Assembly: GCF_016767175.1 (NCBI RefSeq)
Contig: NZ_CP068564.1
Location: 186,001-250,000, forward strand
Source of the DNA: Keratinibaculum paraultunense
GTDB lineage: Bacteria; Bacillota; Clostridia; Tissierellales; Tepidimicrobiaceae
Reading direction: 5' to 3'
DNA length: 64,000 bases
Shown here piece after piece: positions 1 through 8,714 of this stretch. The translations under genes were made by a program, and so were the position numbers. Each line of letters begins with the position of its first letter. Within the stretch, counting starts at the first letter, position 1. The notes beneath the pieces are model-generated. The model worked only from the letters and a program-made list of their open reading frames with translations, ran no database searches and was not told where the DNA came from.

Positions 1-3000
1 CTAGTATAGGCTCTATAGAAGGAGGATATCAAATTTTAATAGAAGGGAAAAACTTTGAAGATGATTCCAAAGTTTATATAGATGGGCTATTGGTACCAGC
101 TAGTGATGTAAAAAGAGAAATTAGATCAGGGGTAGACACTCTAATTATTACCAAAATGCCCCCTTACAGAAGAAATATGGCTGAAGAAGGCACAGATAGA
201 AAAGTAGTACCAGTAGTAGTAGAAAATGGAAATGGAGGTACTGCTTTAAGTAGATTTACTTATGTAATTCCTCCATCTGCTAAGCCTATTATAGATAAAG
301 TGGAATTTCAAAAAGAAACTCAAATAGGTTCTTCAGCAGGAAATGAGGTACTAACCATAACTGGAAGATACTTTAAATTTGAAGAACCTTGGAGTTTGAC
401 TAAAAAATATAGAGACTGGATAGAAGGAGAAAGAAATGGAGTTAAAATATATTTTGAAGATTTAGATGGAGATGGAGTTCATACTTCTTATTCCAATTGG
501 ATAGATTATATAGAAAAAGATGGAAGCAGAAAAAATTTACCTGTGCCAGTAGAAACTTTTGAAAAATATTTAGATTCTCCAGTACTTCCAAAGGTAAGAA
601 TAGGAGGAATAGAAGCTAAAATTGTAGAATTTGGCACCAACTATATAAAGGTAATAACACCGCAGATTACCCCAGGACGGCATGAGTTATATGTGGTAAA
701 CAATGATTTTGGAACTTCCAATAGGGTATTTGTGAACTTTGAAGGTTCTAAAATCACCATAGATAGAATAGTTGGAGATACAGGTAAAAAACAAGGAAGA
801 GATAATGTAGAAATAATTGGATCTGGCTTTCAAAATAGTCGAATTCGAGTTTTAGAAGAAGGAAATATTAAGGAATACTATATGCCTAAAGTTCGTTTTG
901 GTACTATAGGAGAGACTAAAGATATAAATAATAATAGAGCTCAAGTAACATTGGAAAATGGAGACTTTACTTTAGAATATGATAATTCTTCTGTTCATAC
1001 TGCACTAATAACTATGAGCGGAAAATACAATAAAAAAATATATAAAAAGACCTTTACTATAAATAATTATGATGGTGAGCCTATATATTTACCTGTGATG
1101 GAATTAAAAAATATTGATGGAGAAGCTTATCCAGGATATGAACTAGTAAAGATAGAAGTAAAAAATGGGAAATTAATAGTGGAAAAAGGGTATTCTCCAG
1201 AAACTAAATTAATTAATTCAGGACAAATATCATTAAAAACTCCTTCTTATTATACTATAGGAGAAGTACAGGTAGAAGTAGAAAATCCTGATGGAGGAAG
1301 GGCTACCACTAAATATAGATATACTAATCCTCAAAGTAAACCTAGAATTATAAATATTACAAAGGATGGAATGGACCCAGTTGTGGGAGATGACGGAAAG
1401 ACAAGGATAATTAGATTAGACTATAGAGGAGGACAAAATATTACTGTATTAGGAGAAGACTTTAGAGAAGGTGCTAGAATTCAAATAGGCAATATACTAA
1501 ATATAGAAAACAAGGACATAACAGAGACTTTAAATGCTTCACCAAATAAATTATCCTTTATAATGCCAAAGGTTAATGAAAATGCAATAGGAAAACTATA
1601 CAGATTAACAGTAATCAATGGAGATGGAGCTCAAACATCTTCAGATAATCCAAATAATATTTGGAATGCACCAATATATTTTCAATTTATAAAAGGAGAA
1701 TCTAATCCAGAATTAAATACTATAGAACCAGATAAAGGTCCTGCTACAGGAGGAACCAAAGTAACTATAAAGGGTAAAGATTTTAGAGATAAAATGGAAG
1801 GATATGAAGGAGAAGATTTAGAGATATTCTTTGGAGATAATAAAGTACCTTATAAAGATATAAAAATAGTAGATCACAGTACTATTGAAGTAATAGCACC
1901 TGAATCTCAAACATTAGGTCCTGTTAGGGTGAAGGTAGAAAACCCTGATGGAAGTTTAACTCAACAGGATTTAAAATTTACTTATATATCTAAACCTAAA
2001 ATAGATGATGTAAATCCTAAAAAATTATTTATAAATGACGATAAAACAGAAGTTACCATAACAGGAAGTCAATTTATTAAAGGGGCAAAAGTAATAGTAG
2101 GAGGAAAAATTATACCATTAAAAGATTTAAAATCTGGAATGGATGTAAAGGGACAAGGGATAATAGGAGTTGATTCTCAAGGGAACAATAAAGAAGTAGC
2201 TGTTATAGGAGGAATGGAAGGCAGTGCAGAGGTAGTAAGTGAAAACGAAATAAAGGTAAGATTTAAAGAACCTACTGATTTGGAAAATAGTAGTATAATA
2301 ATAATAAATCCTGATGAAGGAATATCTGATCCTTATGACGAATTTAAATATGAAAAACCTGTACCTTTAAAACCAATGGTATTAGAAGCTATTCCAGGAT
2401 ATGAATCTACTGTAATGCTTATTTGGAACAAATCAGATGAAGATTTACTAAATAAAGCTAGTAAATATGAAATATATGGAAGAAAGGCTTCAGAAAGTAG
2501 CAGTACTTTCATAGGTTCTACTACAGAAGCTCAATATTTAATAAAGGGCTTAGAACCAGACACAGAATATGTATTTCAAGTAAGAGCCTTAAACGAATAT
2601 GGAGCAGCAATAGATTTTGCAGAAGTGAAGGTAAAAACTTTAAGCATACAGGAAGATTATAAACAAAGAGAGAAAGAGCAAGAACTTAAAGATGAAGAAA
2701 AAAAATTAATAGAAAAAGGTAAAGAAGAAATAATAGGGAAAAAAATAATTAGAACTATAGGTATTGAGGATATAAAAAATAAAGTAGGGAATTTAGATTT
2801 TAATAAGTCCAAGTATAAGGATACTACAGAGTTAACAATAAATATTCCAATAGCATTAGCAAGGGATGACTCTACATTAAATATAAAATATGGAGAACTT
2901 CAAATGACTATAAATCCTAAAGATATGTATACTTATAGAGTTTCTACTTTGGACAAAGGGGATAAGGACTCTAATTTACAGATAAACATAAAAAGAGAAG

Positions 3001-3272
3001 GAGAAGCCCATATTCCAAGGGGAAAAAGAATAGCTTCAAGGGCTTATGAATTTAATTTTAAATTCCAAGTAGGGAAAAATATAATAGATATAGATAAACT
3101 ATTAAGAACAGGTAAATTAACCATAAATTTAGATAGCATAACTTATTCTAATGCAAAAAATGTAGCCTTATACAAATTTGATATACCTACTGGAAAATAT
3201 ATTAAAGTATCTAATAGTAAGATGACATCCTTTAACGAAAAGGGAAGATATATACTATTATCTGATAGATAA
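1..3272 (+). CDS. IPT/TIG-repeat and fibronectin III surface protein (5' partial)
   Basis: The reading frame is already open at base 3 and runs 1,089 residues to a TAA, so the start lies outside the window; the TTG at 90 is internal. I count six IPT/TIG-type repeats by their strand motif: QILIEGKNF at the very start, then LTITGRYF, VEIIGSGF, ITVLGEDF, VTIKGKDF and VTITGSQF. They are followed by one fibronectin type III domain (around PLKPMVLEAIPGYES to FAEVKVKT), a short charged coiled-coil linker (QREKEQELKDEEKK) and a C-terminal beta-rich domain. IPT and FN3 modules are extracellular binding or spacer modules. The gene sits 20 bp before an SLH protein in the same direction, so a role in the cell-wall surface layer is likely. 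No SLH domain or sortase motif is seen in the visible part, so its anchoring is unknown. Confidence 0.8.
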   Translation, partial: SIGSIEGGYQILIEGKNFEDDSKVYIDGLLVPASDVKREIRSGVDTLIITKMPPYRRNMAEEGTDRKVVPVVVENGNGGTALSRFTYVIPPSAKPIIDKVEFQKETQIGSSAGNEVLTITGRYFKFEEPWSLTKKYRDWIEGERNGVKIYFEDLDGDGVHTSYSNWIDYIEKDGSRKNLPVPVETFEKYLDSPVLPKVRIGGIEAKIVEFGTNYIKVITPQITPGRHELYVVNNDFGTSNRVFVNFEGSKITIDRIVGDTGKKQGRDNVEIIGSGFQNSRIRVLEEGNIKEYYMPKVRFGTIGETKDINNNRAQVTLENGDFTLEYDNSSVHTALITMSGKYNKKIYKKTFTINNYDGEPIYLPVMELKNIDGEAYPGYELVKIEVKNGKLIVEKGYSPETKLINSGQISLKTPSYYTIGEVQVEVENPDGGRATTKYRYTNPQSKPRIINITKDGMDPVVGDDGKTRIIRLDYRGGQNITVLGEDFREGARIQIGNILNIENKDITETLNASPNKLSFIMPKVNENAIGKLYRLTVINGDGAQTSSDNPNNIWNAPIYFQFIKGESNPELNTIEPDKGPATGGTKVTIKGKDFRDKMEGYEGEDLEIFFGDNKVPYKDIKIVDHSTIEVIAPESQTLGPVRVKVENPDGSLTQQDLKFTYISKPKIDDVNPKKLFINDDKTEVTITGSQFIKGAKVIVGGKIIPLKDLKSGMDVKGQGIIGVDSQGNNKEVAVIGGMEGSAEVVSENEIKVRFKEPTDLENSSIIIINPDEGISDPYDEFKYEKPVPLKPMVLEAIPGYESTVMLIWNKSDEDLLNKASKYEIYGRKASESSSTFIGSTTEAQYLIKGLEPDTEYVFQVRALNEYGAAIDFAEVKVKTLSIQEDYKQREKEQELKDEEKKLIEKGKEEIIGKKIIRTIGIEDIKNKVGNLDFNKSKYKDTTELTINIPIALARDDSTLNIKYGELQMTINPKDMYTYRVSTLDKGDKDSNLQINIKREGEAHIPRGKRIASRAYEFNFKFQVGKNIIDIDKLLRTGKLTINLDSITYSNAKNVALYKFDIPTGKYIKVSNSKMTSFNEKGRYILLSDR

Positions 3273-3292
3273 TTTTATAAAGGAGAATATAT

Positions 3293-5779
3293 ATGAACAG
3301 AAAAATTTCAATATTACTATTATCCATATTTATATTAAATATGTTTATGCCTACTGCTTTAAGCTGTGCTAAAAATATTAGCTATACTGATATAAATAAG
3401 CACTGGGCTAAAGGGGATATATTAAAGGTGTCAGCCTTAGGCTATATGGAAGGTAGCAAAGGGAAATTTTATCCTAATAGAAATTTAACCTATGGGGAGC
3501 TATTAACTACAGTTATTAGAGCCATAGGAAAAGAAGGGGAAGCTCAAAGGGCTGAACCTAAAAATTATATAGAAGGTGTATATAAAGTAGCTTATAGCTT
3601 AAAATTAATAGAAAAAGGCAAAGGTTCTAGCAAACTTTGCCCTTCCCCTAATACTAAAGTAACAAGAGCAGAAGCAGCAAATGTACTAGGAAGAGCCTTA
3701 GGAGTAGAGCCTCCCCTAGGGCATGAAATACGAGAAGTTAAAAAATTTAAAGATTATAATAAAATAAATGATTATAGATTGCCTTATGTGGAACTGATTT
3801 TGCAAAAAGGCTATATGAAAGGAAGATCTAATACTATATTTGATCCTAATAGTTATATTACTAGAGGAGAATTTGCAAAAGTTTTATCCAATGCTAGTGA
3901 TGATTTAATTCATTTTATAGGTATAACTAAAAAAATGGGACAAGTATCCAATAAAGAATTAGGAAACATTACCATATACAATACTGATACTACAAGCACC
4001 ATAGTAGGATATAAAGGGGAAGATGCTTTCCCAGTACAAAAAAATAAAAAAATTTATTCATCAGAAGTAATAAATGTAGGAGATTTTATTACCTATTATA
4101 TGGACTCAAATGGGAAAGTTATATATGGAGAAATAAACACTAATAAAGAATCCACCATAAAGGGTACTATTAGGCAAATTGATTTAAAAAATAGAGAAAT
4201 TACCTTATGGGGCTATAACAATAAAACTTATAAATTTAAGCTGGATCCTTTTATAGATATGGAAAATCTCTACTTTGAACAAGAGGTTTCCATTGTAACA
4301 AGAGGAAATCAGGTGGTTAAAATAACTGCATTTGACAATATAGATCCAGAAAGGGATGGATCTATAATTCCAGGGACTAGATTTAGAGTAGGCACAGTAC
4401 TTTCTGCATCGAATGATGAAATACAGATTAAAACTAATGAAGGAATAGAAAAATTTCAAATAGATCCTTTTTATACTACAGTATATAAAAGAGGGCAGAG
4501 GGCAGAACTATTTCAATTAAAAGAAGGAGATAGAATACTTTTAACTTTTGATGATATATATTCGCCTTTAGTTTCTGAAATAAAAATAGAAGATGAAGAA
4601 AAACATATTCAAGGAGTAATTAAAGGAAAAATAGAGTTGGTAGATTCAAGAAACAAAGAAATCCTAATCTCTGAACCTTATAGATTGGACAGAGGTAAGT
4701 GGATACCAATGAATGAAAAACAAAAGCTAAAATTAGGCACAGGAATAATCTATGAAGGCGGAAAAAAATTAGCCCTTCAAAATTTAAATAAAAGAAAGGG
4801 AGAAGAAGTTTATATAGCTTATGAAAATCCCTATGGATATATGAGCATATCTAAAATGCTTTTAAAATCTGGACCTTCTATGGAATATAAAGATAAAATT
4901 CAAGATATAGATTATGGTATAGGAAAAATAGTAGTGGATACTAATTCTTTCGATATTCATGATGGTACCATAGTTATTAAAGATAATAGATTGGTAGATC
5001 CTTTAAATTTAGACTTTAACCAAAATGTATATTTAGTTTCAGATTATAGATATGGTAAAAAAGGAGCTAGTGTAATTGCCATAGAAGATGTAGGCATAAT
5101 AGATGACAGAATAGATGGTACTAAACTATTAGTATATAAGGGGAAAATAGAAGATATATTTGATCATAAATTAACTTTAGGCAGATATAATTATAAATTA
5201 GATAAAGAAATATTAACATCTTCTGGATTTAAATCTAATCCAGGTTCTGAACAATTTACATTAACTTTAGATACATTAATATACGATAGTCAACTGGAAA
5301 AACAAGTTCCCACTAAATCCTTCTTGGATTCTAGATATATAGATATTATAGATATAAAGGATAAAGAATTAAGGGAAAGAATAGAAAAAGATTATTATAA
5401 AAATAAACCAGCATATGTAGTAGCAAAAGATACCCCTTATGGGAAACAAATACTTGCTATAAATTTAGTGCCTCAAGATTTAAACAAATACAATGAAACT
5501 GTAAGACTAGACCAAAGTATATCAGGAGAAATAAAGGAAATAAATGAAGATAACAAGACTATCACATTAACTAATACTAAAAGCTACAACAATTTAACTG
5601 GAAGATGGGAATATATTGAAGACAAGAACTTAAATTTAAATAAGGCTATAATTATAGTAAATGATAAACCGCTCCCTATAGAAGAAATATATAAACTTAG
5701 AAATAAAAGCAAAGCTTATGTAATAGAACATAATGATTCATCAGTAGATATACCTTATATAATATTGATAGAGGATTAA
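3293..5779 (+). CDS. SLH-domain surface protein with C-terminal beta-repeat region
   Basis: This 828-residue protein starts with a signal peptide (about residues 1-27, hydrophobic ILLLSIFILNMF). Three SLH repeats follow, at roughly 30-80, 90-140 and 155-205 (first: DINKHWAKGDILKVSALGY). SLH triplets bind pyruvylated secondary cell-wall polymer. The remaining 600 residues hold repeated short units of the form G-x-I-x-x-I-x-x...-I-T-L (for example GTIRQIDLKNREITLWG and SGEIKEINEDNKTITLTN), which look like small beta-barrel or hairpin repeats; I do not recognise a named domain. The RBS AAGGAGA lies 7 bp before the ATG. It follows the IPT protein by 20 bp and precedes another SLH protein by 44 bp, so the three are probably one operon. 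Function beyond surface anchoring is unknown. Confidence 0.8.
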   Translation: MNRKISILLLSIFILNMFMPTALSCAKNISYTDINKHWAKGDILKVSALGYMEGSKGKFYPNRNLTYGELLTTVIRAIGKEGEAQRAEPKNYIEGVYKVAYSLKLIEKGKGSSKLCPSPNTKVTRAEAANVLGRALGVEPPLGHEIREVKKFKDYNKINDYRLPYVELILQKGYMKGRSNTIFDPNSYITRGEFAKVLSNASDDLIHFIGITKKMGQVSNKELGNITIYNTDTTSTIVGYKGEDAFPVQKNKKIYSSEVINVGDFITYYMDSNGKVIYGEINTNKESTIKGTIRQIDLKNREITLWGYNNKTYKFKLDPFIDMENLYFEQEVSIVTRGNQVVKITAFDNIDPERDGSIIPGTRFRVGTVLSASNDEIQIKTNEGIEKFQIDPFYTTVYKRGQRAELFQLKEGDRILLTFDDIYSPLVSEIKIEDEEKHIQGVIKGKIELVDSRNKEILISEPYRLDRGKWIPMNEKQKLKLGTGIIYEGGKKLALQNLNKRKGEEVYIAYENPYGYMSISKMLLKSGPSMEYKDKIQDIDYGIGKIVVDTNSFDIHDGTIVIKDNRLVDPLNLDFNQNVYLVSDYRYGKKGASVIAIEDVGIIDDRIDGTKLLVYKGKIEDIFDHKLTLGRYNYKLDKEILTSSGFKSNPGSEQFTLTLDTLIYDSQLEKQVPTKSFLDSRYIDIIDIKDKELRERIEKDYYKNKPAYVVAKDTPYGKQILAINLVPQDLNKYNETVRLDQSISGEIKEINEDNKTITLTNTKSYNNLTGRWEYIEDKNLNLNKAIIIVNDKPLPIEEIYKLRNKSKAYVIEHNDSSVDIPYIILIED

Positions 5780-5823
5780 AGTTTTAAATTAACAATGTAA
5801 ATTTAAGAAAGGAAGATATAATT

Positions 5824-7302
5824 ATGAAAAAATCAATATTAACCCTAGCATTAGTACTAACACTTATACTAGTCCCCTTTGCATCCTTTGCATTAGAGCC
5901 TCCAGGCTATGAAGGAGGTATAAACAATGAAAACAATTATAAGGAAGTAATATTTATAACAGGAGAACCTATAGAGATGGAAGGGACTTTTACTAAAAAT
6001 ATAAAGGAAAGAAATAAAAAAGGAGTTAGAGAAAAAACCTATAATTACAATTATGACTTAAAAAATTTAAAACTAGGTGCCACATTAAAGAGGAAAGTTA
6101 CATTGACAGAAACTTATGAAGCTAATGGGAAGCAAACCACCTCTCAAAAAAATTTGGATAAATATTCGGAAACTTTTAAAATAGGTAATAAAACCTACAA
6201 AGTGGATACTGAGGACTATCAGTGGAATCAAGGGCAAGTAGTACAGGAAACTGGATTAGTGGAGTATTATGCAGGAGATTGGTCTGCAAGGAAAACTTAT
6301 AAGGTAGACAAAGGAGAAGAAATAGTAGCAGTTCAAACTATAGGAAATTTAGTAGGATATGATAGCCCTTGGTCAGCTACTCAAACTCAAACAATACACT
6401 ATATAATAGAAGGCAACAATAAACTTAAAGAAGAAGATGCTTGGGAAGGCACTGCTACAGTAGAAACCTCCTATAATAAAACTAAAGATTACAACTATGT
6501 GGAAAATGTTCCAAATCAAATATCTTTTAAGGGAGGATTCATGCTTACAGAAAAGCATGACAATGTGCTAAAATATTCATATGATCTTCCAAAATTAGAA
6601 GGTACAGGAAGAAATATGGGTCAAGGTTCTATGGGCATAGACACTAATCCTATAATTACAAGATTAAACATACCAGCTTTAAGGGATATAAGAGGATTAG
6701 ATTCTGAAAAGGAGATAATGTTAATAGCCAGTATGGATGGTTTCCCTCTCAATAATCAAATATTAGGTCCTCATACATCGGTAAGTAGAGGAGATTTTGC
6801 TAGGGCTTTGGCAAACACTATGGATATAGAACTTCCTGAAATGGAAGAAGAAACTAATACTAGAAGAAGCAGAAGAAACAAAAAGAATGAAGAAGAAAAA
6901 CCAAGATATATAGATGTGCCTAAAATTCACAGAAACTATCCTTATATAGAAGGAGTTTCCCAAAGAAATATTATGATAGGGGTAGGCAAAGGCAGATTTG
7001 AACCTGATAGGGAACTAACTAAAGCAGAAGCTACTACCATACTTATTAGATTATTAGGATTTCAAAATTTAGCTCCTATAGGAAATTATTCAACAGGGTT
7101 TAAAGATGATTCAAGTATTCCTCATTGGGCAAAAGACCATGTGTATATGGCAAAGGAACTTAATATAATACCAAAAACGGAATATTTTTATCCCAATAGA
7201 GCCATTACCAAAGAAGAAACAGCTCAGCTGTTGGTAAATTTTATAAACTATTTGCAGGAACAATTAAAGTATGATTATAGAGAAAACATACTAAATAATT
7301 GA
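5824..7302 (+). CDS. Secreted protein with C-terminal SLH triplet
   Basis: This 492-residue protein has a clear signal peptide (MKKSILTLALVLTLILVPFASFA). The first 275 mature residues are polar and beta-rich (many Lys/Thr/Tyr) and match no family I recognise. Three SLH repeats fill the C-terminal part, about residues 300-485 (IIASMDGFPL-like, YIEGVSQRNIMIGVGKGRFEPD, HWAKDHVYMAKELNIIPKTEYF). A basic-acidic insertion (RRSRRNKKNEEE) separates the first SLH from the second. The SLH block at the C-terminus, unlike the N-terminal block of the previous protein, suggests the two present opposite ends outward from the wall. The neighbours are SLH and IPT proteins upstream and an S41 protease downstream. 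The SLH assignment is firm; the role of the N-terminal region is not known. Confidence 0.8.
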   Translation: MKKSILTLALVLTLILVPFASFALEPPGYEGGINNENNYKEVIFITGEPIEMEGTFTKNIKERNKKGVREKTYNYNYDLKNLKLGATLKRKVTLTETYEANGKQTTSQKNLDKYSETFKIGNKTYKVDTEDYQWNQGQVVQETGLVEYYAGDWSARKTYKVDKGEEIVAVQTIGNLVGYDSPWSATQTQTIHYIIEGNNKLKEEDAWEGTATVETSYNKTKDYNYVENVPNQISFKGGFMLTEKHDNVLKYSYDLPKLEGTGRNMGQGSMGIDTNPIITRLNIPALRDIRGLDSEKEIMLIASMDGFPLNNQILGPHTSVSRGDFARALANTMDIELPEMEEETNTRRSRRNKKNEEEKPRYIDVPKIHRNYPYIEGVSQRNIMIGVGKGRFEPDRELTKAEATTILIRLLGFQNLAPIGNYSTGFKDDSSIPHWAKDHVYMAKELNIIPKTEYFYPNRAITKEETAQLLVNFINYLQEQLKYDYRENILNN

Positions 7303-7355
7303 TAATAGGCATAAACTTAGTGCTATACTATTAAAACAAATGGGGGTTTAATATA

Positions 7356-8489
7356 ATGAAAAATAAATTTCGTATAAAAAAGATATTATCCTTTATATTA
7401 GCTGTAGTAATATCCATATCTATCCTTCTTCCCTTGCCAGTTTTTGGGGAAGCTGTAGCAGAAGATGATTCTCCTGTAGACTTAGTATACTTTGTTCAAA
7501 TTATGGAATTTATAAAAAGTAATTATTTCAAAGATGTAAAGGAAGAACAGCTACTTGAAGGAGGCATTAAAGGACTATTTTATTATTTAGATGAAAATAG
7601 TAGCTATTACACTAAAGAGGAATTTGCACAACTTTTAGAAGAAATAACAGGAGATTTTGTAGGGATAGGAATATTTTTAAAAGAAGAAGATGGTAAAATA
7701 ATTGTAATAGACACTATAAAAAATGGTCCAGCCCATAAAGCAGGAATAAAACCTAATGATGTAATAATAGAAGTGGATGGACAAGATGTAAGGGGATTAT
7801 CTTTAGAAAAAGTAGTAGATTTAATGAAAGATAAACCAAATACTAAAATGAATATAAAGGTTCAAAGAGGAGACGAAATTAAAGAGTTTACATTAACTAG
7901 AGCAATTATAGTTTTAAGTACAGTAGATTATGAAATATTAGAGGATAATATAGGCTATATAAAGTTAAGTCAGTTTTCTCAATACAGCTATAATGAGATG
8001 ATAAATGCATTAAAGGAACTTGACAAACAAAAAATTTTCAGTATAATATTAGACTTGAGGGGGAATCCTGGAGGACTACTGGATTCCGTACTAGACATTT
8101 CTCGGTTATTCATTCCAGAAGGACCTATAGTTCACATAAAATATAGGAAAAATAATGTAGTAACCTATTACTCTAATTTAAAGAAGCCTAAGTATAAATT
8201 AGTGGTATTGGTAGATGAAAATTCTGCATCTGCTTCTGAAATATTTGCAGGAGCAGTTCAAGACAGAAAAGCAGGTACTGTAGTAGGGGTTACTACTTAT
8301 GGGAAAGGCACAGTACAGCAGATAATACCATTACTTAAAGGAGATGGAATGAAATTAACCATAGCAGAATACTTAACCCCTAACAAAAGAAGTATAAATG
8401 GAAAGGGGATAAAACCAGATATAATAGTAGAAAACAAATCTGGGAAGGATTTACAATTAAAAAAGGCAGTGGAGTTATTAACAAAATAA
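7356..8489 (+). CDS. S41 family C-terminal processing protease (CtpA-type)
   Basis: This 377-residue protein has an N-terminal signal or anchor segment (IKKILSFILAVVISISILLPLPV), then a PDZ domain at about 105-185 (GDFVGIGIFLKEEDGKIIV ... GPAHKAGIKPNDVI) and the S41 catalytic domain. The Ser-Lys dyad motifs are visible: ENSASASEIFAGAV carries the nucleophile Ser and TYGKGTVQ the general-base Lys. Family members cleave exported proteins near the C-terminus and act outside the membrane. Here it lies between SLH proteins and the main S-layer gene, so processing or quality control of these exported proteins is a reasonable inference. The length is normal for the family and it looks intact. RBS TGGGGG is about 11 bp before the ATG. 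Confidence 0.9.
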   Translation: MKNKFRIKKILSFILAVVISISILLPLPVFGEAVAEDDSPVDLVYFVQIMEFIKSNYFKDVKEEQLLEGGIKGLFYYLDENSSYYTKEEFAQLLEEITGDFVGIGIFLKEEDGKIIVIDTIKNGPAHKAGIKPNDVIIEVDGQDVRGLSLEKVVDLMKDKPNTKMNIKVQRGDEIKEFTLTRAIIVLSTVDYEILEDNIGYIKLSQFSQYSYNEMINALKELDKQKIFSIILDLRGNPGGLLDSVLDISRLFIPEGPIVHIKYRKNNVVTYYSNLKKPKYKLVVLVDENSASASEIFAGAVQDRKAGTVVGVTTYGKGTVQQIIPLLKGDGMKLTIAEYLTPNKRSINGKGIKPDIIVENKSGKDLQLKKAVELLTK

Positions 8490-8601
8490 AATTTGTAACA
8501 CAATTGTAATAGTATTCCAGTAAAATTTAGTGTATAATAGTATCACGTAAAGGAAATTTATCCTTTGCAATTAATATTACAATTAGATTACAATAGCATT
8601 C

Positions 8602-8625
8602 AAGATATTGACCTTATAATATCTT
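8602..8625. promoter_or_regulatory. Inverted repeat over the S-layer promoter (candidate operator)
   Basis: The 8-bp arms AAGATATT and AATATCTT are perfectly complementary and are separated by 8 bp. The repeat covers the -35 box (8608-8613) and most of the spacer of the promoter for the large S-layer gene. A dimeric regulator bound here would block or modulate RNA polymerase. The arms and the overlap are seen directly; regulator binding is inference. Confidence 0.4.
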
Positions 8626-8636
8626 AATGCTATAAT
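8608..8636 (+). promoter_or_regulatory. Strong sigma-A type promoter of the S-layer gene
   Basis: TTGACC (8608-8613), a 17-bp spacer, then TATAAT (8631-8636) with an extended -10 TG (TGC just before the hexamer). This is close to consensus. Transcription would begin near 8643, giving a leader of about 70 nt before the ATG at 8715. A second TATAAT lies at 8533-8538, but it has no acceptable -35 at the right distance. Confidence 0.75.
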
Positions 8637-8647
8637 ACTTTATAGAC

Positions 8648-8668
8648 TGCAAATGATACATATTTGCA
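8648..8668 (+). promoter_or_regulatory. 5' stem-loop at the start of the S-layer mRNA
   Basis: The arms TGCAAAT and ATTTGCA form a perfect 7-bp stem with a 7-nt loop. It begins about 5 nt after the predicted transcription start of the S-layer gene. Hairpins placed at the extreme 5' end are known to protect long-lived mRNAs in Firmicutes, and S-layer messages are typically very stable. The function here is inferred from position. Confidence 0.4.
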
Positions 8669-8714
8669 ACTATGAAGAAAAAATTTCAAAAATATTAAAG
8701 GAGGTCTTTGAAAA

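Noticed and set aside
8504-8538. A second promoter upstream of the S-layer gene (TTGTAA ... TATAAT)
   Set aside because: Spacer would be 23 bp, too long for a functional pair.
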